A DNA stretch of 64,000 nucleotides from Bacteroidetes bacterium 43-16 (GTDB lineage Bacteria; Bacteroidota; Bacteroidia; Chitinophagales; Chitinophagaceae), in contig MKTB01000015.1 of the NCBI GenBank assembly GCA_001897525.1, positions 310,001 to 374,000 on the forward strand, read 5' to 3'. How positions within the stretch are numbered: position 1 is the first letter of the stretch; each line of letters starts with the position of its first letter. The translations under genes were made by a program, and so were the position numbers. This document shows, in pieces, positions 8,303-17,290 of the stretch. A model generated the notes under the pieces. It was not told the DNA's origin. It saw only the letters and a list, made by a program, of their open reading frames with translations, and did no database searches.

Positions 8303-9381
8303 CTTCTGTACTCCATAAAATCAAATTGCCCCTTACGTTCTGTATCCATATAAAAGGCTTTATAAGGCATCAAATCACCGTTGTCCCACACGAACAGCAT
8401 ACGCACCAGCAATATGGCAAAATATAAAAACACTAAAAACCTGAATGTTTTCCTTTCTCTAAGGTTATTGATATATAAATACACATAAGGAAGCCCGATA
8501 ATAATAAAAATAAAGAAATACCAGGAGAACCTGGCATAAGTAGCATTGGTTATGGCTACGATGGTAATAACGATGTAGATCAGGAATCCATTAAAGATTA
8601 CTGTGGTCTTAGGATTTTGATAAAAAGCATTCTTGTAAATATAGGCTACATAAGAAAGTAGTAATCCCTCTATGACGTATAGAAAATTAATCGCATTCGC
8701 TTTCTCGGTATAGTAAGCTAGTTTTTCATTATCACTATTTTCCGCTAAGAAGGTGAGTAAGAAATTACCAATGGGTGAAAGGAAAATGGCAAATACGCCA
8801 AATATCAAGAGGATCATCTGGTTCCTGGTAAACTTCACATTCAGCAAAAAGATCATCGGGAAAAAGAGTATCGAGCTTTTATGGAAAAAGTAAGCTACGA
8901 CCAGCATGAGAATAGGAATAACTCTTTTCTTGTTGATCAGCAGCACTAAAGCCCACCATACAATACCCATAGCCATGAACTGTCTCACATAGACAAAAGA
9001 CATGAGGAAAAATTTGCTGAAATAGATGAACAACGCAAAGAATAATAGTGGGCTAAGCTTTTTAATGGCCCCAAAATGGGCCCATATGGTGATGAATGAT
9101 GTGATGAAAAAGAAATAGTAACGGTCACTTACCAGTTGCCGGACCAAAGCATTGTAGAGCAGGTACCCTTTTTCAAAAAAAGGAAATGTAAGCAGCCTGG
9201 GGATAGAATACGATTCAAAAACTTCCGCATAAATGTACACATCAAATCCCCCGATCATATCCCGGCTGCCTGCAAAAAGAATACAACAAGCCATGAAGAA
9301 ATAATACAATGGTTTATTGCTTTGATCTTTTTGCCAGTAAACGATAAAGGCCAGTATAAATAAGAGTAGATAAGGTATCAT
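8299..9381 (-). CDS. wzy: EpsG/Wzy-like polysaccharide polymerase
   Basis: A 360-residue, very hydrophobic protein with about ten membrane segments. It starts MIPYLLLFILAFIVYW and has the GSRDMIGGFDVYIYAEVF loop after the second helix, characteristic of the EpsG family (GxRD followed by D-x-x-x-Y). Such proteins join lipid-linked repeat units on the periplasmic side. It is the only polymerase candidate in the cluster and sits among glycosyltransferase genes, with a 4-nt overlap to the next gene. The family is poorly conserved, so the call rests on topology, the GSRD loop and context. Confidence 0.75.
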   Translation of the reverse strand: MIPYLLLFILAFIVYWQKDQSNKPLYYFFMACCILFAGSRDMIGGFDVYIYAEVFESYSIPRLLTFPFFEKGYLLYNALVRQLVSDRYYFFFITSFITIWAHFGAIKKLSPLLFFALFIYFSKFFLMSFVYVRQFMAMGIVWWALVLLINKKRVIPILMLVVAYFFHKSSILFFPMIFLLNVKFTRNQMILLIFGVFAIFLSPIGNFLLTFLAENSDNEKLAYYTEKANAINFLYVIEGLLLSYVAYIYKNAFYQNPKTTVIFNGFLIYIVITIVAITNATYARFSWYFFIFIIIGLPYVYLYINNLRERKTFRFLVFLYFAILLVRMLFVWDNGDLMPYKAFYMDTERKGQFDFMEYRR

Positions 9382-9388
9382 TTATTCA

Positions 9389-10585
9389 TTAATTGTTCAA
9401 AGCATTCATCTGGTTTTTCAGATCATTGGTCACACTTTCTATAGTAAGCTGATCTTTAAATTTCTTTAAATTGTCGCATTGAAGCCGGTATTCTGCTTCA
9501 TACTGTTCAGGGTTCCGGATGATTTTTGCTATAATATCCCTCATCTCATCCAATGTATTTACCATATAGCCCACATTGCCCGCCACTTTAAACAGGTATT
9601 CAAAATAGGGATGATATAGTGTAAATACGGGTTTTTCAAAAACCAATGTATCTACTACGGCTCCTGAGGCTCTGCAAATGTACTCATTAGTAGGAAAAAA
9701 GAAGGCCGAATAGTGAATGCTTTTCACTTCCTGCTCATAGACGGAGCGTTCAAGATAGCTGGTTTCTTTTCCCACGACTTCTTCCACCCACTCATTTTCC
9801 CAGGCCTTTACAGAGGCATTTTTAAGCCCTACGATCTTAAATTTCAGCAGTCCCGCCTTGATATCGGATGCAGATTTTGCCGCAAGTTCGTACAGGTAAT
9901 GTGAGTTCTTTCTTTGCGCCTCCATACTGCCCAGGTGTGCAATCACGAGGGGAGTCTTTGTAAGGCTGATAAAAGTATTGATCTCCCCCAGATTGGGATA
10001 AGGATGCTCTATCTCCATCACTTCATTGGCTTTGAGATAGCCATCTTTCACCAGCATAGATTTTGCGATCTTATTCAGTAAAAGGTATTTAAAGTTAGGG
10101 GCATCCAATTTAAACATCCGTTTATGGTACCAGGCATTGATCCGTTCCATATAGTTCTGCGGATTGTAGAAATAGTCAATCCCACCATGTAATGTGGCAA
10201 TGACCGGCACCGCATGCTTCATCTTTATTTTCTTAAAGTAGTAGAAACAATAAAATGAACTTACGGAAAAGAAGATCAGGTCATCATCTGCCGCTTCCTG
10301 TACGATACGGTCCAGTTGTCTCATCCGGGTCTTTTCCTTTTTGATATAGTTCAGTGCTTTATAAGCAAGTCCGGGTTTAGCAGGCTGGGTATATTCAATG
10401 GTAGAAAAGATAATGCGTGCTCTTTCCGCCTCGGTCAGCAAACTGAATATAGCAGTATGATTAGAGGCTATTCCATGTGCCATAAGCATACTATCCGGGT
10501 ACATGGACATCAGTATGCTGATCATTGAAGCATTAAACACCATATGGTGCTTGTCTTGAGAGGTTTGATCTATAAAATGTAACAT
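9389..10585 (-). CDS. Probable glycosyltransferase (GT-B type)
   Basis: About 398 residues from ATG 10585 (MLHFIDQTSQDKHHM). A longer frame starts at 10648 but would overlap the upstream gene by 26 nt. The protein has GT-B-like features: VIATLHGGIDYFYNP in the first half, then LVIAHLGSMEAQRKNSHYLYELA, and RASGAVVDTLVFEKPVFTLY near the donor site. No clear E-x7-E was found, so family assignment is weaker than for its neighbours. It lies between a GT2 gene and the polymerase in the same orientation, so a role in repeat-unit assembly is likely. Donor unknown. Confidence 0.65.
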   Translation of the reverse strand: MLHFIDQTSQDKHHMVFNASMISILMSMYPDSMLMAHGIASNHTAIFSLLTEAERARIIFSTIEYTQPAKPGLAYKALNYIKKEKTRMRQLDRIVQEAADDDLIFFSVSSFYCFYYFKKIKMKHAVPVIATLHGGIDYFYNPQNYMERINAWYHKRMFKLDAPNFKYLLLNKIAKSMLVKDGYLKANEVMEIEHPYPNLGEINTFISLTKTPLVIAHLGSMEAQRKNSHYLYELAAKSASDIKAGLLKFKIVGLKNASVKAWENEWVEEVVGKETSYLERSVYEQEVKSIHYSAFFFPTNEYICRASGAVVDTLVFEKPVFTLYHPYFEYLFKVAGNVGYMVNTLDEMRDIIAKIIRNPEQYEAEYRLQCDNLKKFKDQLTIESVTNDLKNQMNALNN

Positions 10586-10622
10586 GGATGTTCCTGCTTT
10601 TCTTGTAATATTAGTTCTTAAA

Positions 10623-11513
10623 TTATGCTCCTTTTTTTGCCAAAACATTAATGCCGTACCATCGCTGCCATACGTAACGGGCTTTGAGCACCAGTTTCAT
10701 AACAGGATTGGATTGTTGCACCAGGTTCCAGTAAAAAGTATTGAGTTTTTTCCTGTTGTCGATCAATCGTTCATATTTACCGCCCAGGTCTTTATTTACA
10801 TTTTCTAAAAACCTGAGGTTATTGGCACTATGGGTCTCCGCTGCGGCATTGGAGGTCTGATTTTTCTGATGCATTCTATATACGGTCAAAAAATCTTCAA
10901 AGTATTTTATTTTCCCTTCCCCGGTACCATATATGATCAGGCACTGGTCTACGGAGAACACCCAATTGTCTACCCATTCCGGCAGCTTAAAGTTGTTCCG
11001 GATAAAGAAGGTAGTGGTATGCCCGAAATTAAAGGCTAAATAATTCTTCAGGCTCAATGGCTTGCTGATATCAAATAGTTCCCTGTTCTCCTCGAAACGC
11101 TGCTCTTCTTCAAACAGGAATTTATAGCGCCCCACACAGGTATTGTAATCGGGGTGGGATTCCAGGAAATCAAATTGTTTCTGGGTCTTATAAGGGTCTG
11201 ACCAGTAGTCGTCGCCTTCACAGAAAGCCAGGTACCTGCCCTTAGCCACGGACAATGCTTTATGATAGTTTTTGGCCATCCCCAGGTTAGGCTCATTCCT
11301 GAAATACACAATGGCACTGCCTTTAGGATGTGTTTCTATGATCTTCCTTACAATTGCTTCTGTATCGTCAGGTGACTTGTCATCTGCCAGGATTAATTCC
11401 AGGACTCCGCTAAATACCTGGTCAAGCACGCTAAAGATCGCCTGCTCTAAGTATTTTGCCTGTTTATAGGCCGGCATAATCACACTTACATCAACATTAT
11501 TCATATCATTCAT
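10623..11513 (-). CDS. Glycosyltransferase family 2
   Basis: A 296-residue GT2 enzyme. It has SVIMPAYKQAKYLEQAI, LILADDKSPDDTEAIV, FRNEPNLGMAKNYHKAL and the AFCEGDDYWSDPYKT stretch, with the metal-binding acidic motif followed by W-x-D-P. This GDDYW form is common in GTs of capsule and O-antigen clusters. A second in-frame ATG lies three codons in. The gene follows the cupin gene after 36 nt and is probably in its operon. It should add one residue to the lipid-linked repeat unit. Linkage and donor are unknown. Confidence 0.87.
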   Translation of the reverse strand: MNDMNNVDVSVIMPAYKQAKYLEQAIFSVLDQVFSGVLELILADDKSPDDTEAIVRKIIETHPKGSAIVYFRNEPNLGMAKNYHKALSVAKGRYLAFCEGDDYWSDPYKTQKQFDFLESHPDYNTCVGRYKFLFEEEQRFEENRELFDISKPLSLKNYLAFNFGHTTTFFIRNNFKLPEWVDNWVFSVDQCLIIYGTGEGKIKYFEDFLTVYRMHQKNQTSNAAAETHSANNLRFLENVNKDLGGKYERLIDNRKKLNTFYWNLVQQSNPVMKLVLKARYVWQRWYGINVLAKKGA

Positions 11514-11549
11514 TTGCTTGTAGGGTAATGGTAAGGTATCAAAAAATCA

Positions 11550-11900
11550 TTATTCCTGCCTTTGATAATCGTCTTGTATCCTGATAATATCGTCTTCTCC
11601 AAAATAGCTGCCCATCTGTACTTCTATAAATATCAGCGGGCTTGTCCCCGGATTACCGATACGGTGTTTACTACCTAAAGGGATCTTGATGACCTCTCCC
11701 GGGCCTAATGTTATTTTCTCGTCTTCCAGTACCACCAAAGCGCGACCTGATACAATTGTCCATACCTCTTCTCTAAACTTGTGGAACTGGTAGGATAAAC
11801 GATGGGAGGGATGGACCACTATCTGCTTGACTTTACAGTGATCGCCTTCCAGCAACACTTCATAAGTTCCCCAGGGCCTGATTCCTTTTTCCAGAGACAT
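11550..11900 (-). CDS. Cupin, mannose-6-phosphate isomerase type II C-terminal-like
   Basis: A 116-residue single-domain cupin. The sequence RPWGTYEVLLEG, HPSHRLSYQFHKFREEVWTI and IPLGSKHRIGNPG matches the C-terminal isomerase domain of type II PMI/GMP enzymes, with the Q-x-H-x-x-R-x-E-x-W metal/sugar motif. The guanylyltransferase half found in bifunctional enzymes is absent. The likely reaction is fructose-6-P to mannose-6-P, or isomerisation of a related sugar, which would supply GDP-mannose made elsewhere. It has a TATTTTTG box 38 nt upstream and heads a run of glycosyltransferase and polymerase genes, so it may mark the second transcription unit of the locus. Confidence 0.8.
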   Translation of the reverse strand: MSLEKGIRPWGTYEVLLEGDHCKVKQIVVHPSHRLSYQFHKFREEVWTIVSGRALVVLEDEKITLGPGEVIKIPLGSKHRIGNPGTSPLIFIEVQMGSYFGEDDIIRIQDDYQRQE

Positions 11901-11938
11901 ATATATAAATTAAAATAGATTATAGTTAGCAACTGATG

Positions 11939-11946
11939 CAAAAATA
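11939..11946 (-). promoter_or_regulatory. TATTTTTG -7 promoter box
   Basis: Exact TAnnTTTG match on the minus strand in a 105-bp non-coding gap, 38 nt upstream of the cupin ATG. It is the best candidate start for the second half of the polysaccharide operon. Confidence 0.5.
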
Positions 11947-12005
11947 AGTAAATCTGATCAGGGCAGTGCATATTGTTGTCTGCCAGGTTTCCTATGTATA
12001 TTATA

Positions 12006-12992
12006 TCATTTAAGTTTCCTGTTTAATAACATTTTCCATAGAAATTCTGTATTCATCACATATTTGCTAAAGGTCTGGAAAGTAGTCTTCAAAGGACCTT
12101 TCACCGGATAAAGACCATCTGCTTTCAATTTGTCCAAAACAGCTGTTACAAAACTGCGATCCAGCATTTCGGGGTCTTTGTAGATGGTGTATAATAGGTT
12201 CCATACAACGGAGTTGTAATTTTTCCTGACCAGGTCCTGCTCTTTTGTCCCGCTGTATTTTGCCAACTGCTGTTTCATTTTTGCAGCTACTACGGCTTCA
12301 TCCATTAAGTACTTTTGCTTTTTGGCGGCGGTCAACTGGTTGGTTACCGAGCCCAGGTGCTGGACGTAGAAATAACCGATCTCCCGGGTAAACACGACTC
12401 TTTTTGCCCCCATCATCCACCGGAAGCTTATTTCCACATCTTCGTGGGTAATGCCTTCTTCAAAAAAAAGCCCGTTTGAAAGTACAAATGCTCTTGCCAC
12501 TAAAAAGATACAAATCGAGGAGGGTTGATAACCGGCTTCCAGGTAATCTACTCCTGTTTGCAGCACATCATAGGTGGACAACTGATGTAAACTACGCTCC
12601 TGCAGGTTTCCGGCAACATCGATATACCTCAGGTCAAAGCCAATGATATCGAGTGCGTCGGCTTCTGCACGTTCCAGTAAAGATTCAATCACCTTAAAGT
12701 CCATCCTGTCATCTGCATCCAGGAAAGCCAGGTATTTGCCATTGGCATTCCTGATGCCAAAATTTCTTGCCGATGCGGCTCCGCCATTGGCTTTATCCAG
12801 CACCAGTACGTTTTGAAACTTCCCCGCAAATTGTCGTGCTGTGTTCAGGGTATCGTCTGCAGAACCATCATTCACCAGGATGATTTCTATATCAGAACGG
12901 TTTAATACCGGGTCAAGAACGGCTGCCAGGGATTCAAGATGAGCTACCGCATTGTACACCGGGATGACCAGGCTTAGTTTGGGGCTGCTCAT
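12006..12992 (-). CDS. Glycosyltransferase family 2
   Basis: A 328-residue GT2 enzyme with LVIPVYNAVAHLESL, ILVNDGSADDTLNTA, GGAASARNFGIRNANG and AFLDADDRMD, followed by a ITHEDVEISFRWMM stretch in which HEDVE looks like the catalytic ED motif. It overlaps the upstream GT2 gene by 4 nt (ATGA), and the two share the same layout and size, suggesting an old duplication. It should add one sugar to the lipid-linked intermediate. After it comes a 105-bp gap with a promoter box, so it probably ends the first transcription unit. Confidence 0.87.
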   Translation of the reverse strand: MSSPKLSLVIPVYNAVAHLESLAAVLDPVLNRSDIEIILVNDGSADDTLNTARQFAGKFQNVLVLDKANGGAASARNFGIRNANGKYLAFLDADDRMDFKVIESLLERAEADALDIIGFDLRYIDVAGNLQERSLHQLSTYDVLQTGVDYLEAGYQPSSICIFLVARAFVLSNGLFFEEGITHEDVEISFRWMMGAKRVVFTREIGYFYVQHLGSVTNQLTAAKKQKYLMDEAVVAAKMKQQLAKYSGTKEQDLVRKNYNSVVWNLLYTIYKDPEMLDRSFVTAVLDKLKADGLYPVKGPLKTTFQTFSKYVMNTEFLWKMLLNRKLK

Positions 12993-13969
12993 GATCTCAG
13001 TTTAAAATAGTTTTTCATCAAAAAATCCGCGAACCTGAACTGTTGCTTTACCAATAAACGTTTAAATAGGGAGAAGAACAGGTTAAAGGGTTGAAAGTAC
13101 GTTTTGTATAATTGCCAGTCTCCGGGTGTAAACTTTTCCAGGTTCCTGAGCCTCTGCTCACGATTGTCTTTTGTACTATAATTGCTGATCAGGGCATCGT
13201 TCATATATACGGCCAGGCGTTTGTTGATCACTTCTATACCGGTACCAAAATGCGCATTCGTGAAATCAGTAAGGGCTCTGAAGGGCAGATAAGAAAAGTC
13301 AAAGTTTCGCTTTTTGGTCGTTATGGACTGCTGGTTTTCGAGGTAGTTGTAATTTACCTGCGCTGTAAAGCAAATTTTTGTTGCCTGTTTTAAATATTCA
13401 AACACAAACAAGGTATCTTCATACAGGCTGATGTCTGCACGAAACCAGTTCACTTTCTCTTGCAGGATCTCTTTGCGGAACAGCTTGGCCCAGCAATATC
13501 CAAAATCCTGCAGCTGGTGTTTATTAAAGATTGTTGCAAAGTCTGTAGCTGCCAGTACTTCTTCTTCAAAGCGTTGGGTGTACAATACTTTACCAGCATT
13601 ATCCACGCGCTGATAGCCATCTACGACCAGGTCAATGCCCGGATCTTTCCCGGCAGCGCTCAATAAGCCTGAAAAATAATTTTCCTGCAACCAATCATCA
13701 CTGTCTAAAAAAGTGACCCATGCTGCATCCACATGCTTAAGACCTGTATTCCTGGCTGCAGACACCCCCCCGTTTTCTTTGTTGATCAATACAAATCGCG
13801 GATCTTGTCCGGTTAGTTCTTTTATGATACTTTCCGAATTATCTTTACTACCGTCATTGACCAGCACCACCTGGAAATCTGTAAAGGTTTGCCCTAAGAT
13901 ACTGTTGATACAGCGTTCGATATAAGCTGCTGCATTATAAACCGGAATTACGATAGATACTTTAGCCAT
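12989..13969 (-). CDS. Glycosyltransferase family 2
   Basis: A 326-residue GT2 enzyme with SIVIPVYNAAAYIERC, VLVNDGSKDNSESI, GGVSAARNTGLKHVDA, TFLDSDDWLQENYF and the LYEDTLFVFEYL motif (Glu-Asp as the likely catalytic pair). The N-terminal 110 residues closely resemble its downstream neighbour, with which it overlaps by 4 nt. It lies 72 bp after the flippase gene on the same strand. It probably works on the same growing glycan as its neighbour, adding a different or consecutive residue. Donor and linkage cannot be told. Confidence 0.87.
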   Translation of the reverse strand: MAKVSIVIPVYNAAAYIERCINSILGQTFTDFQVVLVNDGSKDNSESIIKELTGQDPRFVLINKENGGVSAARNTGLKHVDAAWVTFLDSDDWLQENYFSGLLSAAGKDPGIDLVVDGYQRVDNAGKVLYTQRFEEEVLAATDFATIFNKHQLQDFGYCWAKLFRKEILQEKVNWFRADISLYEDTLFVFEYLKQATKICFTAQVNYNYLENQQSITTKKRNFDFSYLPFRALTDFTNAHFGTGIEVINKRLAVYMNDALISNYSTKDNREQRLRNLEKFTPGDWQLYKTYFQPFNLFFSLFKRLLVKQQFRFADFLMKNYFKLRS

Positions 13970-14041
13970 ATGTTTGGTATTCCCTTGTATTTCAGATGTT
14001 ACTATAGATGAATGATGTTTTTCCCGGCTGATGCCTGCCTT

Positions 14042-15529
14042 TTATTTTAACCTGGCTATGATCCTGGCCGGTAACTTCTGATCTATTTTAGTAAACTGTA
14101 AAAAATCTTTCAGCCCTACATTGGGTATCAGCCATGATAATACCAGGTACACAATTCCAAAAACAGGAAGTGTTGCAGCCAGTAGTAAAAAACTATGTTC
14201 AATTCTTGTATTTAAGAAATGGTACAGGAAATACAAAGGCAGGGCACTTAAAACGGATACCATGAGGCAGGGTAAAAGTGTTTTGACCTGCTCCCATACG
14301 GTACTTTTAATAATAAAGGTACAATACTTAAAACTGATGATCAACTCGATCAATAAAATCAATATGTTCACCCAGATCAATGCATACACATCGCCACCTA
14401 TAGCGGCAATAAAAATGAGGATAATACTGATCGTTTTTTTGAAAATGTCCGCTTTCAATCCAAGCTCAGAACGCCCGGTAATGTTGATCACATAAAGGCT
14501 GATCATATTTAATGAATACAATACGCTTACGGAAGCCAATATCTGAAAATAGCCGATCGCGGTGCCCCACTGACCACCAAACAAAAAGTTGATGATTGCC
14601 GGCGCTGCAATGGTGCAAAATGTGGCAATAGGTGCCATCACAAACATCAACATTCTTAAGACCCTTAAATAGGTGGTCTTAAGTTCTTCTACATCGGTTG
14701 ATTTTGAGGCAAATAAAGGTAAGGCGATCCTGTTGATCGCACCACCGATAGAGAATGCGATCATCATGGCCAATTGATTGGCCCGGTTATACTGCCCTAC
14801 CAGTCCGGCGGAGTATTTCTTACCTATGATAACGTTATAGATACCACTAAAAATTGTCAGGAGGATGGTAGATAAAGCCACCTTATAACCGAACCTGAAA
14901 TGCTGCCTGAAGACTTCTTTATCAAATTTGAAGTTTGGTCTCCAGGGAGATTTATACCAGAGATAGACCATCGTAAGCACCGGCGTACAGATACTGATGG
15001 CCACCAAGCTCCAGACACCGAATCCATTGTAGGCTAAAAACAGGCCTAAAAGTCCGGAGGTGATATTCCCTACAATGGCGATGAAGGTTATGGGCTTAAA
15101 ATTAAAGCTTTTTTCCAGCTGCACTTTTTGTACAGAGGTAATCGCCACTATAATAATAGTAACAGAAAATACTCTTATGATAGGTACCAGCCTTGGTTCT
15201 TCAAAATAATTGGCAATTAGCGGTGCACAAAGTACGATCAATAAATAGATGGCTACAGATGAAACCAGGTTGTAGATAAATACAGAATTATAATCAGCAT
15301 CTTTATTCTCATATTTACGCATCAGAGAAGATTCCAGGCCGCTATCTATTACGAGCTGGGCTATAGAGGTCACAAAAGCTACCATAGCAATAAAGCCTGT
15401 TTCTTCAGGGGTTACTATCCTTGAAAGAAAGGCTGTAATGAGAATGGTAACGATCTGGGTACCGAAGCTTTGGACGATAGTCCAGATCGTACTGCTTAAT
15501 AAGTTCCTGTTGGGTGCCTGTTCACTCAT
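14042..15529 (-). CDS. wzx: Wzx-type lipid-linked oligosaccharide flippase
   Basis: A 495-residue polytopic membrane protein of the MOP superfamily (WzxC-like). It opens with SSTIWTIVQSFGTQIVTILITAF and has SRIVTPEETGFIAMVAF, typical of the polysaccharide exporter group, with about 12-14 membrane segments to the end. It moves the finished repeat unit on undecaprenyl diphosphate across the inner membrane, where the EpsG/Wzy-like protein can polymerise it. The gene overlaps the upstream GT2 gene by 4 nt. It is the only flippase candidate in the window, so the cluster is Wzx/Wzy-dependent and not ABC-transporter-dependent. Confidence 0.88.
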   Translation of the reverse strand: MSEQAPNRNLLSSTIWTIVQSFGTQIVTILITAFLSRIVTPEETGFIAMVAFVTSIAQLVIDSGLESSLMRKYENKDADYNSVFIYNLVSSVAIYLLIVLCAPLIANYFEEPRLVPIIRVFSVTIIIVAITSVQKVQLEKSFNFKPITFIAIVGNITSGLLGLFLAYNGFGVWSLVAISICTPVLTMVYLWYKSPWRPNFKFDKEVFRQHFRFGYKVALSTILLTIFSGIYNVIIGKKYSAGLVGQYNRANQLAMMIAFSIGGAINRIALPLFASKSTDVEELKTTYLRVLRMLMFVMAPIATFCTIAAPAIINFLFGGQWGTAIGYFQILASVSVLYSLNMISLYVINITGRSELGLKADIFKKTISIILIFIAAIGGDVYALIWVNILILLIELIISFKYCTFIIKSTVWEQVKTLLPCLMVSVLSALPLYFLYHFLNTRIEHSFLLLAATLPVFGIVYLVLSWLIPNVGLKDFLQFTKIDQKLPARIIARLK

Positions 15530-16737
15530 AGTTGCGGAAGCTTAGCCATATCTACCTGCTTATCTACAAATGCCACCACATCTCTTATGTCCGGCATATT
15601 TTTGATTGTTGCAGCACCACTTTTACGCTTCATCAAACCTAATTTCTGCAGGCTGCGCAAAATCAATGATTTTACTTTATGTTTTTGGTTAATATAGTTC
15701 AGGTGTTTTTTATACCCTTCAAAAGCTTTCATTTCTTCGGGGCCAAAATTCCTGTCTTTAAAGCAGCTTTCCAGTTCTTTACTCAAGGTGCCCAGGAACT
15801 GCTTGTCCATGACCATAAATTCATCATTGATATGGGCATAGTATAAGGGGAAATTGATGTCGTTGATCAGATCCTCCCTGTTGTTTTCTTTCAGGGATTT
15901 CAATAAAGATTCTGTCCATACTACATAAGCACTATATATTTTGGGAATAGCACCTTCTATTTGATAGCCATCTCTGTGCCTGAGATGCGGTGCATCTTTA
16001 ATATGGCCTACGTGTTGCTTTGCAATAACACCATAAGTTGTACTGGCCTGGCAGGCCCCTAAAACAGAGAAAGGGGCGTCTACAGAATAATTATTTTTTA
16101 TATTGATAGATAAAGCTGCGGCCGAATACAGATCCGGGCTTACGCCTCCGAAATAATGGCCCGTCTGGGCCTTTATTTTATCCATAACGGCTTTCTTAAC
16201 GATACCATGGTACACCTTAGACAGGTTGTAGGCCTGGTAAGCTACGGTACCATCTGCCATGAACCGTTTTAAGTTGGCGGCGTTATCGTGCTCTGTAACT
16301 TTAAAGGTAAATGATTCCGGGACCAGCAATTCTCCGGTAAGCAGTTTTGGATTATCTGCAATAGGCCAGATGTAATTTACCGTGCTTGAGGAGGAAAGGG
16401 ATTCAATATTATGGTCTTTCATCCATTGTGCCCAGTTGGCACAGTTGGGCAATATAGTATCATCATCTCCAATAAATACGACATATTCTCCTGTAGCCAG
16501 GTCCATTGCTTTATTGAAATTCGCAATGGAAGATACCGGGCCATTGTCAAAGGTGTACTTCACCGCCGGATGGTTCAATGTTGCTACGTAATCTTTCACT
16601 TTGGTCGTGGCACTATTATCGGCTACGGTAATTTCAATTCTTTCATCTTTATAGGAGAGAATGGAATCAATGGCAGCAATACAGTATTGTTCCCGGTCTT
16701 TGGTCGCAATAACTACACTCAGCAAAGGAATAGACAT
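15526..16737 (-). CDS. Glycosyltransferase family 2, large form
   Basis: About 403 residues from ATG 16737; a TTG at 16773 would give 12 more, very Lys-rich residues. The GT-A motifs are LSVVIATKDREQYC, ITVADNSATTKV, FDNGPVSSIANFNKAM and VVFIGDDDTILPN (DDD metal-binding site). The C-terminal half has no familiar domain and ends in a basic stretch, probably for membrane contact. It overlaps the Wzx gene by 4 nt. The IADNS-like form of the second motif is seen in GTs that act on complex glycans, but specificity is unknown. Confidence 0.8.
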   Translation of the reverse strand: MSIPLLSVVIATKDREQYCIAAIDSILSYKDERIEITVADNSATTKVKDYVATLNHPAVKYTFDNGPVSSIANFNKAMDLATGEYVVFIGDDDTILPNCANWAQWMKDHNIESLSSSSTVNYIWPIADNPKLLTGELLVPESFTFKVTEHDNAANLKRFMADGTVAYQAYNLSKVYHGIVKKAVMDKIKAQTGHYFGGVSPDLYSAAALSINIKNNYSVDAPFSVLGACQASTTYGVIAKQHVGHIKDAPHLRHRDGYQIEGAIPKIYSAYVVWTESLLKSLKENNREDLINDINFPLYYAHINDEFMVMDKQFLGTLSKELESCFKDRNFGPEEMKAFEGYKKHLNYINQKHKVKSLILRSLQKLGLMKRKSGAATIKNMPDIRDVVAFVDKQVDMAKLPQL

Positions 16738-16778
16738 GATTTTATTTTTTTTATTTTTTGATTGATTCTTCAATACTT

Positions 16779-17276
16779 TTAAAACATGCGGCCTGTATAG
16801 GATAGGGTACTTTGCCCGGAACCTATATTATACAGCAAAGTATTCACCTGGCTTATCTCCTGGTTACAGTTTTCTTTCCGGATCAGTATCCAGTTGAATT
16901 TTTGATAGTAAGGGACCAAATGATCTTTACAGAACAGGATACCATATAATGCTTTTTCATCCAGGAAGCGGTTAACAGCCTCCATTAATTGATTGCCATA
17001 CCCTTTACCACTCTCTTTGGTGCACACATTGCCTATGCCTAATGCTGCTACAGGCGTTCCGTCTATTTCCGGTTTTACCTGTACCAGGTTCATGTAAGCC
17101 ACAAGGTCTTCACCGTCTTTCAATAATAGATGCCAGTCTTCCGGTTCAATATTTTCTGCGATCCAGTTCATTTGCTGTTCCATAGGATAAGCCCATCGCA
17201 CCGCTTTCAGGGCGGCGATAGCCTCCAGCAGTGATGTATCTGCATCTTTATGTTGTATAAAATTAATTGACAGCAT
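16779..17276 (-). CDS. GNAT-family N-acetyltransferase
   Basis: A 165-residue single-domain GNAT protein. The acetyl-CoA-binding region is IGNVCTKESGKGYGNQLMEAV (about 82-102), with the KGYGNQ loop in place of the usual Q/R-x-x-G-x-G/A, followed by FCKDHLVPYYQKFNW, a common C-terminal GNAT stretch. It lies 14 nt after the second DegT-like gene. In such loci this placement fits N-acetylation of an amino sugar made by the aminotransferase next door, but a sugar substrate is inference. It could also act on an unrelated amine. Confidence 0.75.
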   Translation of the reverse strand: MLSINFIQHKDADTSLLEAIAALKAVRWAYPMEQQMNWIAENIEPEDWHLLLKDGEDLVAYMNLVQVKPEIDGTPVAALGIGNVCTKESGKGYGNQLMEAVNRFLDEKALYGILFCKDHLVPYYQKFNWILIRKENCNQEISQVNTLLYNIGSGQSTLSYTGRMF

Positions 17277-17290
17277 TTTTGAGTTTCATT

